Source: Bacillus sp. RAR_GA_16
Lineage (GTDB): Bacteria > Bacillota > Bacilli > Bacillales > Guptibacillaceae
Direction of reading: 5' to 3'
Length of the DNA: 64,000 nucleotides
NCBI RefSeq assembly: GCF_020165985.1
Contig: NZ_JAIUKZ010000002.1
Location: forward strand, 1-64,000
Shown here: positions 53,378 to 61,902 of the stretch, one piece after another
Position numbering within the stretch: the first letter of the stretch is position 1
Layout of the letters: the number at the start of each line of letters is the position of its first letter
Made by a program: the position numbers and the translations under genes
The notes under the pieces: generated by a model
What the model was told of the DNA's origin: nothing
What the model saw: only the letters and a program-made list of their open reading frames with translations
Databases searched by the model: none

Positions 53378-53941
53378 ATGGCTTTACGATATGCTCTTCT
53401 TGGATTATTGACGAAGAAACCATCAACAGGGTACGAATTAACCCAACAATTTAAAGAGACGATGATCCATTTCTGGTCTGCTCATCACACGCAAATTTAT
53501 CGTGAGCTCGGGAAAATGGAAAAAGAAAATTTAGTGAGCTTTGAAATCGTTCCACAAATTGATTTACCGGATAAAAAGATTTACTCTATTGAAGAAAAAG
53601 GGTATAGAATGCTCATAGAGTGGCTTGCTCATCACACAGTGGATCCACCTAAGATGAAAAATGAACAGCTCATGCGGGTCTCCTTATTTCACCTCATTCC
53701 TAAAGGTGAGGCGATTCAATTTCTTAAAGAAAGCAAAGACCATCATCAAATGGTCCTTAATCATATGGATGAATGGAAAGAAGAAAATACTGTTGACAAA
53801 CGAATTGAAAAAGATCGGTTAGGTGAATATTTAACACTGGAATATGGAAGGCGACAAATGAAAACATGGATCGAGTGGTGTGACTGGGCGATCGAATTTA
53901 TAGACGTTATTATAGAAGATACAAGAGAGGAGAACGAATGA
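53378..53941 (+). CDS. PadR-family transcriptional regulator
   Basis: A 187-residue PadR-type regulator: MALRYALLGLLTKKPSTGYELTQQFKETMIHFWSAHHTQIYRELGKMEKENLV (in pieces; the winged helix), IPDKKIYSIEEKGYRML (wing), then the PadR C-terminal dimerisation helices with MNEQLMRVSLFHLI and RLGEYLTLEYGRRQMKTWIEWCDWAIEFID. PadR proteins repress detoxification genes and respond to phenolic acids or drugs. AAAAGGAAATG precedes ATG 53378. The Fe-S-biogenesis-like gene follows with a 4-base overlap. Confidence 0.88.
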   Translation: MALRYALLGLLTKKPSTGYELTQQFKETMIHFWSAHHTQIYRELGKMEKENLVSFEIVPQIDLPDKKIYSIEEKGYRMLIEWLAHHTVDPPKMKNEQLMRVSLFHLIPKGEAIQFLKESKDHHQMVLNHMDEWKEENTVDKRIEKDRLGEYLTLEYGRRQMKTWIEWCDWAIEFIDVIIEDTREENE

Positions 53942-54255
53942 TGAAGATTACTTTCACAGATCAAGCGATCGAGCAACTAGAGCACGAGCAGGAGGGGTAC
54001 TTGAAGTTAGAATATGACATAGAAGATTGCGGATGTGTCGTAAATGGGGTGACCCAATTAGTGAATGATAAGCAGCAGGGTAACTACAACATGGAGCTGG
54101 AATCTAATTTTCGTCCAGTGCGAATTCAAAAGCAATATGCCGTCTTTTTCGATAAAGATATGAAAATTGACTTTCTACCTAAGTACCAATGCTTTATGCT
54201 TAAAAGTGACAATGAGATTATTAATCCTAGAATGCGGTATATCTCGAAAGGATAA
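53938..54255 (+). CDS. HesB/IscA-fold small protein
   Basis: A 105-residue protein resembling the YneR/YqkB branch of the Fe-S biosynthesis (HesB-like) domain. Only one CGC pair (DIEDCGCVV) is present, without the C-terminal Cys-x-Cys of true A-type carriers, so a role as iron-sulfur carrier is doubtful. The fold is suggested by FTDQAIEQLE, KLEYDIED, RIQKQYAVFFDKDMKIDFLPK and FMLKSDNEIINPRM. The start ATG 53938 overlaps the PadR stop (ATGA). Unknown function. Confidence 0.65.
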   Translation: MMKITFTDQAIEQLEHEQEGYLKLEYDIEDCGCVVNGVTQLVNDKQQGNYNMELESNFRPVRIQKQYAVFFDKDMKIDFLPKYQCFMLKSDNEIINPRMRYISKG

Positions 54256-54275
54256 AAATAGGGGGCTTCACTAGC

Positions 54276-54437
54276 GTGACATTTTTGATGTATTTTGTTA
54301 TTTTCTTTGTTGTTTTTATGGTTGTAAAAGGTCTTCTCAATTTGTTTAAAGGTCAAAAAATGGACCGTATTACTCTGATTGGTGGACTTGTGCTTGCATT
54401 GATTTATAGTATCATTTTAACAATTGTAAAAGGATAA
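54276..54437 (+). CDS. 53-aa two-segment membrane protein
   Basis: A short frame from GTG 54276 to TAA 54435-54437, with AGGGGG (54260-54265) ten bases before it. It has one hydrophobic segment (residues 3-17, FLMYFVIFFVVFMVV), a basic loop KGLLNLFKGQKMD and a second segment (31-51, ITLIGGLVLALIYSIILTIV), ending KG. It lies 20 bases after the HesB-like stop and right before a terminator, as expected for the last gene of a PadR-led cluster. Family not recognised. Confidence 0.6.
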   Translation: MTFLMYFVIFFVVFMVVKGLLNLFKGQKMDRITLIGGLVLALIYSIILTIVKG

Positions 54438-54465
54438 AAAAAGCACACTTTGGTGTGCTTTTTTT
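54437..54465 (+). terminator. rho-independent terminator
   Basis: AAAAAAGCACAC / GTGTGC (stem core 54443-54448, 54453-54458), loop TTTG, then seven Ts, flanked by As on the other side, so it can also end minus-strand transcripts. Confidence 0.88.
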
Positions 54466-54491
54466 ATAGAGTTTACCATAATATTTTTATG

Positions 54492-55409
54492 TTACTTAAT
54501 GGGTGTTTTATTTACCTTATGATATAGCGTTCTGTGAGGCGTGATAATTGGTCTTGAGAGATGGGGTTCTATATGATCAAGTGCATTCATTAATTTCTCG
54601 AGATCAACCCCCGTCTCTATTCCCATACGCTCTAACATATAGACTACACTTTCAGTTGCCACATTTCCTGTAGCTCCATTAGCAAATGGGCAGCCACCAA
54701 GTCCGCCGGCGGATGTATCAAATCGAGAAATGCCGACCTGTAAGCATGCATAAATGTTAGCAAGGGCCATTCCACGAGTATCATGAAAATGAGCAGTTAG
54801 TAAAGTTGAGGGAAACTCTTTTAGAAGCGAACGGAAGAGAAGGTCTGCTTCTTCGGGGGTTGCCATCCCGATTGTATCAGCCACACTAAGTTCATCTACA
54901 CCAGCATCTACAAATTTTCGACAAACATTGATCGTATCGTCTAAATCGATTTTTCCTTCGTAGGGGCAATAAAATGCAGTCGAAATGCAAGCCCTTACAA
55001 AATAACCCTCTGTTTTTAATTCCTGGACGATGGGAACTAATTCATTTAGCAGCTCGTTCGTTTCTTTATTGCTATTTTTTTTATTGAAGCTGTTACTTAC
55101 ACCTGCGAAAAGAGCGATCGCCGTTACGTCGGTTTTTTTGACCCTTTCAACTCCTTTTCGGTTTGGAGCAAGAACAAAATTTCTTTTATCATCCAGGCAA
55201 TTACTTGCAATTTCGCTCGCATCCTGCATTTGTGGCACCCATTTAGGAGATACGAAAGAAGTGATTTCCATCTCTTGAATTCCAGCTAATTTTAAGGCTT
55301 GAATGAAGCTTATCTTATCAGAGGTATTAATCTGATTCGCTTCATTTTGAAGTCCATCTCTTGGTCCAACTTCAATAATCGTAACACGGTCTGGTAGCAA
55401 AATGTTCAT
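54492..55409 (-). CDS. yngG: hydroxymethylglutaryl-CoA lyase
   Basis: A 305-residue TIM-barrel HMG-CoA lyase, which splits HMG-CoA to acetoacetate and acetyl-CoA (leucine catabolism, ketogenesis). Signatures are VGPRDGLQNE (metal-binding Asp), VSPKWVPQMQD, ADTIGMATP, TAHFHDTRGMALAN (His ligands) and GLGGCPFANGATGNVATE with the catalytic Cys. ATG 55407-55409 follows AGAAAGG. It is divergent from the thiolase gene 159 bases away. Acetoacetate from this reaction could be used by the adjacent CoA transferase. Confidence 0.93.
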   Translation of the reverse strand: MNILLPDRVTIIEVGPRDGLQNEANQINTSDKISFIQALKLAGIQEMEITSFVSPKWVPQMQDASEIASNCLDDKRNFVLAPNRKGVERVKKTDVTAIALFAGVSNSFNKKNSNKETNELLNELVPIVQELKTEGYFVRACISTAFYCPYEGKIDLDDTINVCRKFVDAGVDELSVADTIGMATPEEADLLFRSLLKEFPSTLLTAHFHDTRGMALANIYACLQVGISRFDTSAGGLGGCPFANGATGNVATESVVYMLERMGIETGVDLEKLMNALDHIEPHLSRPIITPHRTLYHKVNKTPIK

Positions 55410-55568
55410 CACCTTTCTCTTGTAAGCGCTCTCTTACTAATTAAAACAAAGCGATGAAGTTCTTGCAAGGAAATCGTTTGAATAATGGAAATTCTTAAAT
55501 GAAGAAGGAGTTTTCTGAATTCATTAAGAATAATGTAGAAGAGAGTCGTACATAAGGAGGAAATTGAA

Positions 55569-56753
55569 ATGAGTCGAGAGGTAGTAATTGTAAGCGCTAT
55601 CAGAACACCGGTAGGATCATTCAATGGTTCGTTAAAATCCCTATCAGCACCCGAGCTTGGTGGCATGGTCATTAAAGCTGCGGTCGAGAAAGCGGGTCTA
55701 GGGGTCGATCAAATTGAAGAAGTCATCATGGGAAATGTCCTTCAAGCAGGTCTTGGGCAAAATCCGGCACGACAAGCAGCGATGAAAGCGGGTATTCCTG
55801 TTTCAACACCTGCTATGACGATAAATAAAGTATGTGGATCGGGACTTAAAACCATTCACCTTGGTGCGCAATCGATTATGCTTGGAGATCAAGATATCGT
55901 TGTAGCTGGTGGCATGGAGAATATGAGTCAAGCGCCATACTTATTACAAGGAGCTCGCGATGGACTTAGAATGGGCGATCAAAAAATGATCGACAGTATG
56001 ATTCAAGACGGCCTATGGTGTGCTTTTAATGACTATCATATGGGCGTAACAGCTGAAAACTTATGTGAACATTATAAGTTAACAAGAGAAGAAATGGATG
56101 AGTTTGCTGCCTGGAGTCAGCAAAAAGCACAGGCAGCAATTGAAAAAGGATTATTTAAAGACGAGATTTTCCCTGTCTCTATCCCTCAAAGAAAAGGCGA
56201 TCCGGTTATATTCGATACAGATGAGTATGTAAAGCCTGGAACGACTGTTGAAAAGCTTTCAAAACTACGTCCTGCTTTTAAAAAAGATGGTGGAGTTACA
56301 GCAGGAAATGCTTCCGGAATCAATGATGGAGCAGCAGCGGTAGTATTAATGAGTAAAGAAAAGGCAGATGAGCTTGGGGTCGACTATCTAGCCACTATTC
56401 GTTCGAATGCAAGCGGTGGAGTAGACCCAAGCGTTATGGGACTAGGACCAGTTCCCGCTACAAAAAAAGCACTCGAACGTGCTGGACTTTCAATGAACCA
56501 AATGAATCTAGTAGAAGCTAATGAAGCATTTGCTGCACAGTCTCTTGCTGTTGGTAGAGATCTAGGTTTTAATAAAGATATTTTAAACGTAAATGGTGGG
56601 GCGATCGCTCTTGGTCATCCAATTGGTGCAAGTGGCACGCGTATTTTAGTCACACTTCTCCATGAAATGAAAAGAAGGAATGAGCGTTATGGATTAGCTA
56701 CCCTTTGTATCGGTGGGGGACAGGGAGTAGCAACGATTGTTGAACGACCTTAA
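55569..56753 (+). CDS. acetyl-CoA C-acetyltransferase (thiolase)
   Basis: A 394-residue type II thiolase, condensing two acetyl-CoA to acetoacetyl-CoA or the reverse. The first catalytic Cys is in [13 protein letters not shown], the His in [10 protein letters not shown] region followed by [20 protein letters not shown], and the second Cys in [10 protein letters not shown]. The GGMENMS block is as in biosynthetic/acetoacetyl-CoA thiolases. AAGGAGGAA precedes ATG 55569. The CoA-transferase genes start 22 bases downstream, so the three are one operon for acetoacetate use. Confidence 0.93.
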   Translation: MSREVVIVSAIRTPVGSFNGSLKSLSAPELGGMVIKAAVEKAGLGVDQIEEVIMGNVLQAGLGQNPARQAAMKAGIPVSTPAMTINKVCGSGLKTIHLGAQSIMLGDQDIVVAGGMENMSQAPYLLQGARDGLRMGDQKMIDSMIQDGLWCAFNDYHMGVTAENLCEHYKLTREEMDEFAAWSQQKAQAAIEKGLFKDEIFPVSIPQRKGDPVIFDTDEYVKPGTTVEKLSKLRPAFKKDGGVTAGNASGINDGAAAVVLMSKEKADELGVDYLATIRSNASGGVDPSVMGLGPVPATKKALERAGLSMNQMNLVEANEAFAAQSLAVGRDLGFNKDILNVNGGAIALGHPIGASGTRILVTLLHEMKRRNERYGLATLCIGGGQGVATIVERP

Positions 56754-56775
56754 AAATGGTAGGAGGTAAAAGTGA

Positions 56776-57462
56776 ATGAAACCAATACTTGAGACGTATG
56801 AAGAAGCGGTACATGAAGTGCAAGACGGAGCAACCATTCTAGTTGGTGGTTTTGGTTTAGTCGGAATCCCAGAAAATTTAATTCTAGCATTAAAAGAGAA
56901 AGGAACTAAGGACTTAACCGTTATTTCCAATAATTGCGGAGTAGACGACTGGGGTCTGGGGCTTCTTCTTAAAAATAAACAGATTAAAAAAATGATTGGT
57001 TCTTATGTTGGAGAGAATAAAGAGTTTGAAAGACAGGTGCTTTCAGGAGAATTAGAAGTCGAGCTTATACCTCAAGGAACATTGGCAGAACGAATCAGAG
57101 CAGGTGGGGCAGGGATTCCAGCTTTTTATACGCCTGCTGGAGTCGGGACCCCGATTGCAGAAGGAAAAGAAGTAAGAACATTTAATGGAAAAGAATACTT
57201 GTTAGAAGAAGCGATTCACGCTGATTTTTCATTTGTTCGTGCTCTTAAAGGAGATATCATGGGGAATTTAATCTACAACAAAACTGCTCGAAACTTTAAC
57301 CCAATGATTGCTGCAGCGGGGAAAGTAACCATTGCAGAAGTAGAAGAGTTAGTTGATATTGGTGAATTAGAACCAGATCGTATCCATACGCCAAGTATCT
57401 ATGTTCAGAAGGTAATTGTTGGAGAGCAGCAAAAGAAGATCGAGCGATTAACAACGCGATAG
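56776..57462 (+). CDS. scoA: 3-oxoacid CoA-transferase subunit A
   Basis: A 228-residue alpha subunit of succinyl-CoA:3-ketoacid CoA transferase: [54 protein letters not shown] (in pieces) and [22 protein letters not shown]. It moves CoA to acetoacetate. AGGAGG precedes ATG 56776. The beta subunit gene follows after 10 bases. Same complex as B. subtilis ScoAB (YxjD/YxjE). Confidence 0.94.
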   Translation: MKPILETYEEAVHEVQDGATILVGGFGLVGIPENLILALKEKGTKDLTVISNNCGVDDWGLGLLLKNKQIKKMIGSYVGENKEFERQVLSGELEVELIPQGTLAERIRAGGAGIPAFYTPAGVGTPIAEGKEVRTFNGKEYLLEEAIHADFSFVRALKGDIMGNLIYNKTARNFNPMIAAAGKVTIAEVEELVDIGELEPDRIHTPSIYVQKVIVGEQQKKIERLTTR

Positions 57463-57472
57463 GAGGCAAATC

Positions 57473-58141
57473 ATGGTGAAAGTAGATAAAGCAGCGGTTC
57501 GTGAAAAGATTGCAAGACGTGCTGAGAAAGAAATTCTGGATGGATCATACGTGAACCTGGGAATTGGAATGCCAACAATGGTAGCTAACTACATTCCAGA
57601 TGGGAAAAAAATTGTTCTTCAGTCGGAAAATGGCCTTCTTGGAATCGGACCATACCCAACTGAAGGAGAAGTGGATCCAGACTTAATTAACGCAGGGAAA
57701 GAGACGGTAACAGCCATGCAAGGAGCCGCTTATTTTGATAGTGCTGAATCATTTGCTATGATTCGAGGCGGCCATATTGATGTAGCTATATTAGGAGGTA
57801 TGGAAGTTTCAAAGGATGGAGACCTAGCAAATTGGATGATCCCTGGAAAGATGATTAAAGGGATGGGAGGAGCAATGGATCTCGTTCACGGTGCGAAACG
57901 GATTGTCGTGATCATGGATCACGTTAATAAGAATGGAGAACCTAAAATTTTAAACTCATGCAGTCTCCCTCTTACCGGAAAAGGTGTTGTGAATCGTATC
58001 ATAACAGATCGAGCTGTCTTTGACATTACTAATGAAGGACTTCTCTTAAAAGAAGTGGCAAATGGTTATAGTATAGAGGATATCCAAGGTTCAACCGAAC
58101 CAGATTTGATCATTGTGGACCCATTGCTTGATGCTTTTTAA
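57473..58141 (+). CDS. scoB: 3-oxoacid CoA-transferase subunit B
   Basis: A 222-residue beta subunit, which holds the catalytic Glu in QSENGLLGIGPYP. Other family blocks are YVNLGIGMPTMVANYI, GGHIDVAILGGMEVSKDGDLANWMIPGKMIKGMGGAMDLV (in pieces) and EPKILNSCSLPLTGKGVV. AGGAGG precedes ATG 57473. Last gene of the thiolase-scoAB operon. Confidence 0.94.
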   Translation: MVKVDKAAVREKIARRAEKEILDGSYVNLGIGMPTMVANYIPDGKKIVLQSENGLLGIGPYPTEGEVDPDLINAGKETVTAMQGAAYFDSAESFAMIRGGHIDVAILGGMEVSKDGDLANWMIPGKMIKGMGGAMDLVHGAKRIVVIMDHVNKNGEPKILNSCSLPLTGKGVVNRIITDRAVFDITNEGLLLKEVANGYSIEDIQGSTEPDLIIVDPLLDAF

Positions 58142-58195
58142 AATTGGCTTTGTTAGCTTATAATGTTGATTTCTCAATTTAAATTCACAAAAATA

Positions 58196-58230
58196 GAAAG
58201 AGCGCAGTCCTATGACTGGGCTCTTCTTTT
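58196..58230. terminator. bidirectional terminator
   Basis: GAAAGAGC-GCAGTC / GACTG-GGCTCTTC with a CTAT loop, 55 bases after scoB, between scoB and the convergent aldo/keto reductase gene. Confidence 0.75.
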
Positions 58231-58232
58231 CA

Positions 58233-59144
58233 TTAACGATGTTTATCGTAAACATTCATTTTGGATACGGCTTGTATATTCTGAATTTCCTCACGTGTTA
58301 AGTCCGGTGCATGTTGAGCGGTAAGATTCGCAAGCAGCTGCTCTCTCCGACTAGCCCCAGGAATCACGGTCGCTACCGCAGGATGAGCAAGAGCATATCT
58401 TAGCGCCGTTTGAGTTAAATTACGCTGATCTCCCTTTATCTCAGAAAGCTGATTTACTGTTTCAATAACATCGAATTTGGAATAGTCCAGAAAACCATCT
58501 TCTCTTACTTTGTCTGAGTATTGATCTGTTAACATTCCTTTTGCGAGAGGACCTCTGGCGATCACGCTGATATTATTGTCGTGTAATAAATCGAGCATTT
58601 CTTCTTCAGGACGACGATCGAGAATACTGTATTGCATCATCACTGAAGCAATAGAAGATTTTTTTACGTATTCTCGAATGACATTTGGTCGAATGCTAGA
58701 TATTCCGTATTCGCTAATCAGACCTTCTTCTTTTAACTCTTCAAATGCTTCAATTGTTTCATCAATTGGGTCTTCAATCGTTCCACCGTGTAGTTGAAAA
58801 AGGTCTATGTGATTCGTTTTCAAACGTTTTAAACTATCTTTTAAAGCTGCTTTAATATGCTTTTTAGAAGGGTCCCAGTACCAACCTTCTTTTCCTTGTT
58901 CAAAATGATTGCCTGCTTTGGTTGCAAGCACAACCGAATCTCTTCGATCTCGCAAAGCTTCTCCTACAATTTCTTCGTTTAAGCCGAATTCATACAAGTC
59001 TGCCGTATCGATAAAGGTAACGCCATTATCGATGGCCTCGTGAATGAGTGAAATTGCTTTCGATCGATCTGTCCCTAACGACATCGTACCTAGACCGATT
59101 TCGCTTACCTTAAGCTTTGAGTTTCCAAGTTGATTCCTTTTCAT
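58233..59144 (-). CDS. yqkF: aldo/keto reductase, YqkF-like
   Basis: A 303-residue aldo/keto reductase like B. subtilis YqkF. The catalytic tetrad is in FIDTADLYEFG (Asp, Tyr), ATKAGNHF (Lys) and QLHGGTIEDPIDETIEAFEELKEEGLI (His, in pieces); the NADPH site is GISSIRPNVIREYV, ARGPLAKGML and VIPGASRREQL. It reduces small aldehydes or ketones. ATG 59142-59144 is chosen; TTG 59150 is an alternative closer to GGGGAGG. In B. subtilis yqkF is next to nudF as here. Confidence 0.9.
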   Translation of the reverse strand: MKRNQLGNSKLKVSEIGLGTMSLGTDRSKAISLIHEAIDNGVTFIDTADLYEFGLNEEIVGEALRDRRDSVVLATKAGNHFEQGKEGWYWDPSKKHIKAALKDSLKRLKTNHIDLFQLHGGTIEDPIDETIEAFEELKEEGLISEYGISSIRPNVIREYVKKSSIASVMMQYSILDRRPEEEMLDLLHDNNISVIARGPLAKGMLTDQYSDKVREDGFLDYSKFDVIETVNQLSEIKGDQRNLTQTALRYALAHPAVATVIPGASRREQLLANLTAQHAPDLTREEIQNIQAVSKMNVYDKHR

Positions 59145-59282
59145 AACCAAACATACCTCCCCAAATTGAATCTATGTCAAGTGTATCGTGAGAGGAGATT
59201 TCATGCCAATAATATGCTAACTACTGATGTCTTGTCACCTATAAAATCACCTGCTATAGTTAAAAGCAATAGGAGGGGTAGC

Positions 59283-59822
59283 ATGGCAAATGAAGCGTTA
59301 CTTATAATTGATATGAGCAACGATTTTATTCATGACGAGGGTGGACTTACTTCAGGGAAGGTGGGGCAGGAAATTGTTCCAAATATCATAACGCTAGCAA
59401 ATGAATTTCTTCAAGAAGGAAAAGAAGTGATCATTTGTATGGACGCCCACGAAGAAAACGATGAGCACTTTGCGATTTGGCCAGTACATAATGTAATCGG
59501 AACGTGGGGTCAAGAGTTGTACGGCGAATTGAACACGTGGTTTGAAGAGAATAAAAACCATTCACACGTAACTTATGTAGCAAAGCCTGAATATGATGCT
59601 TTTTACAACACAAACTTAGAAGAGATTTTACATTCTAAAAAAGTAGACATTGTCCACCTTTCAGGGGTATGTACAGATATATGTGATTTCCTGACCGCAT
59701 ATGGCGCCTATGCAAGAGGTTTCCATACAGTTGCTCATCGTTCTGGTATGGCAACATTTACTGAACATCATGAGGTTTTTCTTCAACAGATGAAAAATAT
59801 TTTCAAAACAGAAATTCGTTAA
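59283..59822 (+). CDS. isochorismatase-family cysteine hydrolase (nicotinamidase-like)
   Basis: A 179-residue cysteine hydrolase. Catalytic Asp in LLIIDMSNDFI, metal-site DAHEEND...PVHNVIGTWG, Lys in YVAKPEYDAF and nucleophile Cys in LSGVCTDICDFLTAYGAY. This layout is shared with B. subtilis nicotinamidase PncA (YueJ), so nicotinamide deamidation is a fair guess but isochorismatase-like activities are possible. AGGAGGGG precedes ATG 59283. It is an insertion, relative to B. subtilis, between yqkF and nudF. Confidence 0.85.
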   Translation: MANEALLIIDMSNDFIHDEGGLTSGKVGQEIVPNIITLANEFLQEGKEVIICMDAHEENDEHFAIWPVHNVIGTWGQELYGELNTWFEENKNHSHVTYVAKPEYDAFYNTNLEEILHSKKVDIVHLSGVCTDICDFLTAYGAYARGFHTVAHRSGMATFTEHHEVFLQQMKNIFKTEIR

Positions 59823-59826
59823 ACGG

Positions 59827-59857
59827 AAAACGCTGCCATACCACTGGCAGCGTTTTT
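59827..59857. terminator. bidirectional terminator
   Basis: 12-bp stem AAAACGCTGCCA / TGGCAGCGTTTT (59827-59838, 59845-59856), loop TACCAC, between the hydrolase gene and the small minus-strand gene. Confidence 0.9.
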
Positions 59858-59861
59858 AATT

Positions 59862-60020
59862 TTATTGAATTAACCTAAGATGAGACTTTGTACGAACTGA
59901 AGGAGCGTGAATCCATTCTTCAATTGTTTCATAATGATTCATATAGTGTCTAATCATTAATTGAATTTGCTTTGGCTTTCCAACCATTGTTACACCATTG
60001 GGTTGAATATAAACTTTCAT
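59862..60020 (-). CDS. 52-aa conserved-looking small protein
   Basis: A minus-strand frame from ATG 60018-60020, eight bases after a perfect AGGAGG, to TAA at 59862-59864. The 52 residues begin MKVYIQPNGVTMVGKPKQIQ and include MIRHYMNHYETIEEWI; it is soluble, with four His and several Arg/Lys. No known family is recognised. Good ribosome binding site, a shared terminator and its isolation from other frames support a real gene. Confidence 0.6.
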   Translation of the reverse strand: MKVYIQPNGVTMVGKPKQIQLMIRHYMNHYETIEEWIHAPSVRTKSHLRLIQ

Positions 60021-60127
60021 AACCAGAACCTCCTAAATAGTTCGATACTGCCTTTCACTATTATTTGTCTTATGTGATAGACTTTATGTATCGATTCGAA
60101 TTTTTAGAACCAGGAGATGATGAACGA

Positions 60128-60670
60128 ATGGACCATTTATATGAAAAGACCTTGCACTCAGAAACAATTTATGAAGGTCGAATTATTGACGTAAGAGTAG
60201 AGGATGTTCAGTTACCGAATGGAAAACAAAGCAAGCGGGAACTAATTGATCACCCTGGAGCAGTTGCAATTATTGCCCAAACACCAGATGGGAAATTATT
60301 AGCTGTTAGGCAATACCGCAAAGCCCTTGGCAAAGCGATTGTAGAAATTCCAGCCGGTAAACTTGAACAGGGTGAAGAGCCTGAAGTAACGGCTGTTCGT
60401 GAGTTAGAAGAAGAAACGGGATATACATGTGAAAAGCTTGAAAAGGTGATCTCATTTTACACTTCTCCCGGTTTTGCTAACGAACTTGTTCATTTATACG
60501 TTGCGAAGGGATTATCGAAAAAGGGAGATCAGTCTGCTGATGAAGATGAATTTCTTGATTTGCTCCATCTTTCAATAGAAGAAATGGAAGAAATGCTAGT
60601 CACTCAGGAAATCCATGACGCAAAGACGGCATATGCACTCATGTACTTAAACATGAAGCGATTAAAATGA
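60128..60670 (+). CDS. nudF: ADP-ribose pyrophosphatase
   Basis: A 180-residue ADP-ribose pyrophosphatase (Nudix), hydrolysing ADP-ribose to AMP and ribose 5-phosphate. N-terminal MDHLYEKTLHSETIYEGRII, the Nudix box AGKLEQGEEPEVTAVRELEEETGY (in pieces, complete), the proline-bearing SFYTSPGFANELVHLY specific to ADP-ribose enzymes, and the C-terminal EIHDAKTAYALMY. The frame is open from 60065, but ATG 60128 has AGGAGATGA at the right distance. Its stop overlaps the yqxK start (ATGA). Confidence 0.93.
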   Translation: MDHLYEKTLHSETIYEGRIIDVRVEDVQLPNGKQSKRELIDHPGAVAIIAQTPDGKLLAVRQYRKALGKAIVEIPAGKLEQGEEPEVTAVRELEEETGYTCEKLEKVISFYTSPGFANELVHLYVAKGLSKKGDQSADEDEFLDLLHLSIEEMEEMLVTQEIHDAKTAYALMYLNMKRLK

Positions 60671-61821
60671 ATTCCTGCTATGCTGACTTCCATATTCATA
60701 TTGGGAGAACGAGGTCCAATAAACCAGTAAAAATAACTGGGTCTAAGTCTTTAACCCTTTCTTCTATTTTAAAAGAAGCGGGAATTAGAAAAGGTTTAAA
60801 TATGATAGGCGTGATTGATTGTCACGTTCCTGAAGTAATAGCGGAAATAGAAGAGTCAATAGTTAGTGGTTTAAGTTACGAATTGAGAGATGGCGGAATT
60901 CGCTTCAATACACTTACTCTCATTTTAGGAACTGAAATTGAAATCTATGATAAAAATTGTCATGGTCCTATTCACGTACTAGTGTATTTGCCGGATTTAG
61001 CAAAAATGAAACATTTTTCAGAATGGTTAAAGCACCGCATGAAAAACGTTACGCTAAGCTCTCAGAGAATTTACGAAAAAGCAGTAGTCATTCAAGAGAA
61101 AATAAGAGAACTTGAGGGCGTGTTTATACCTGCTCATGTATTCACTCCGTTTAAGAGTGTTTATGGTAAAGGGGTTCATCGGTCTATTAGTGAAGTCTTT
61201 GATCTTAGTCAAATTGACGGGGTTGAACTCGGCCTTTCTTCAGACACGAAAATGGCAGACCAACTCCATGAACTTCACAACTTTCCCTATTTAACAAATT
61301 CTGACGCCCACTCACTACAAAAAATAGCTAGGGAATACCAGCTTTTAACTGTAAAAGAGGCCTCATTTCTCGAGTGGAAGAAAGCTTTAAACGGTGAGGG
61401 AGGAAGAGGGATTAAAGCGAATTTTGGCTTGAGTCCAAAACTTGGTAAGTATTACGTAACCCTTTGTTCTCGTTGTCACACCCCTGTTCATCAGATTCCT
61501 TGCGAAACTTGTGGTGGTCAAGAAGTTGTGAAAGGAGTTTCGAACCGAATTCAAGAATTGAGTTCTGCCGTTTCTTTCCCTGAGCGGCCACCTTACATTC
61601 ACCACATACCTTTAGATTTTCTTCCTGGTCTTGGTGCGAAAACATATGAGCGCCTTTTAATGACATTTGGCACCGAAATGAATATTCTCCATCACGTATG
61701 CGAAAGTGATTTGGCTGAAGTAGTGGGAAAAACTCTCGCTCACCTTATTGTCCTTTCTAGGAGTGGAGAACTTGAAATAAAGCAAGGTGGTGGGGGTTCT
61801 TACGGGAAAGTGATCTATTAA
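60667..61821 (+). CDS. yqxK: YqxK, endonuclease Q-like PHP-domain protein
   Basis: A 384-residue protein of the TIGR00375/YqxK group, related to archaeal endonuclease Q, which nicks DNA 5' to deaminated bases. The PHP metal site is visible in YADFHIHIGRT, GVIDCHVPE, GTEIEIYD, AHVFTPFKS and TNSDAHSLQ. A four-Cys zinc element is CSRCHTPVHQIPCETCGG, and a C-terminal helix-hairpin-helix segment is LPGLGAKTYERLLMTFG. DNA-repair role inferred from the family. ATG 60667 overlaps the nudF stop. Position beside nudF and spoIIM is as in B. subtilis. Confidence 0.92.
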   Translation: MNSCYADFHIHIGRTRSNKPVKITGSKSLTLSSILKEAGIRKGLNMIGVIDCHVPEVIAEIEESIVSGLSYELRDGGIRFNTLTLILGTEIEIYDKNCHGPIHVLVYLPDLAKMKHFSEWLKHRMKNVTLSSQRIYEKAVVIQEKIRELEGVFIPAHVFTPFKSVYGKGVHRSISEVFDLSQIDGVELGLSSDTKMADQLHELHNFPYLTNSDAHSLQKIAREYQLLTVKEASFLEWKKALNGEGGRGIKANFGLSPKLGKYYVTLCSRCHTPVHQIPCETCGGQEVVKGVSNRIQELSSAVSFPERPPYIHHIPLDFLPGLGAKTYERLLMTFGTEMNILHHVCESDLAEVVGKTLAHLIVLSRSGELEIKQGGGGSYGKVIY

Positions 61822-61902
61822 AAGAGATAATCTATCGATCAGTCATACGCATCCCTCTTATTTCATAGACTTTACCAAAGGTGGTATGAAGGGGGAAGGC
61901 GT

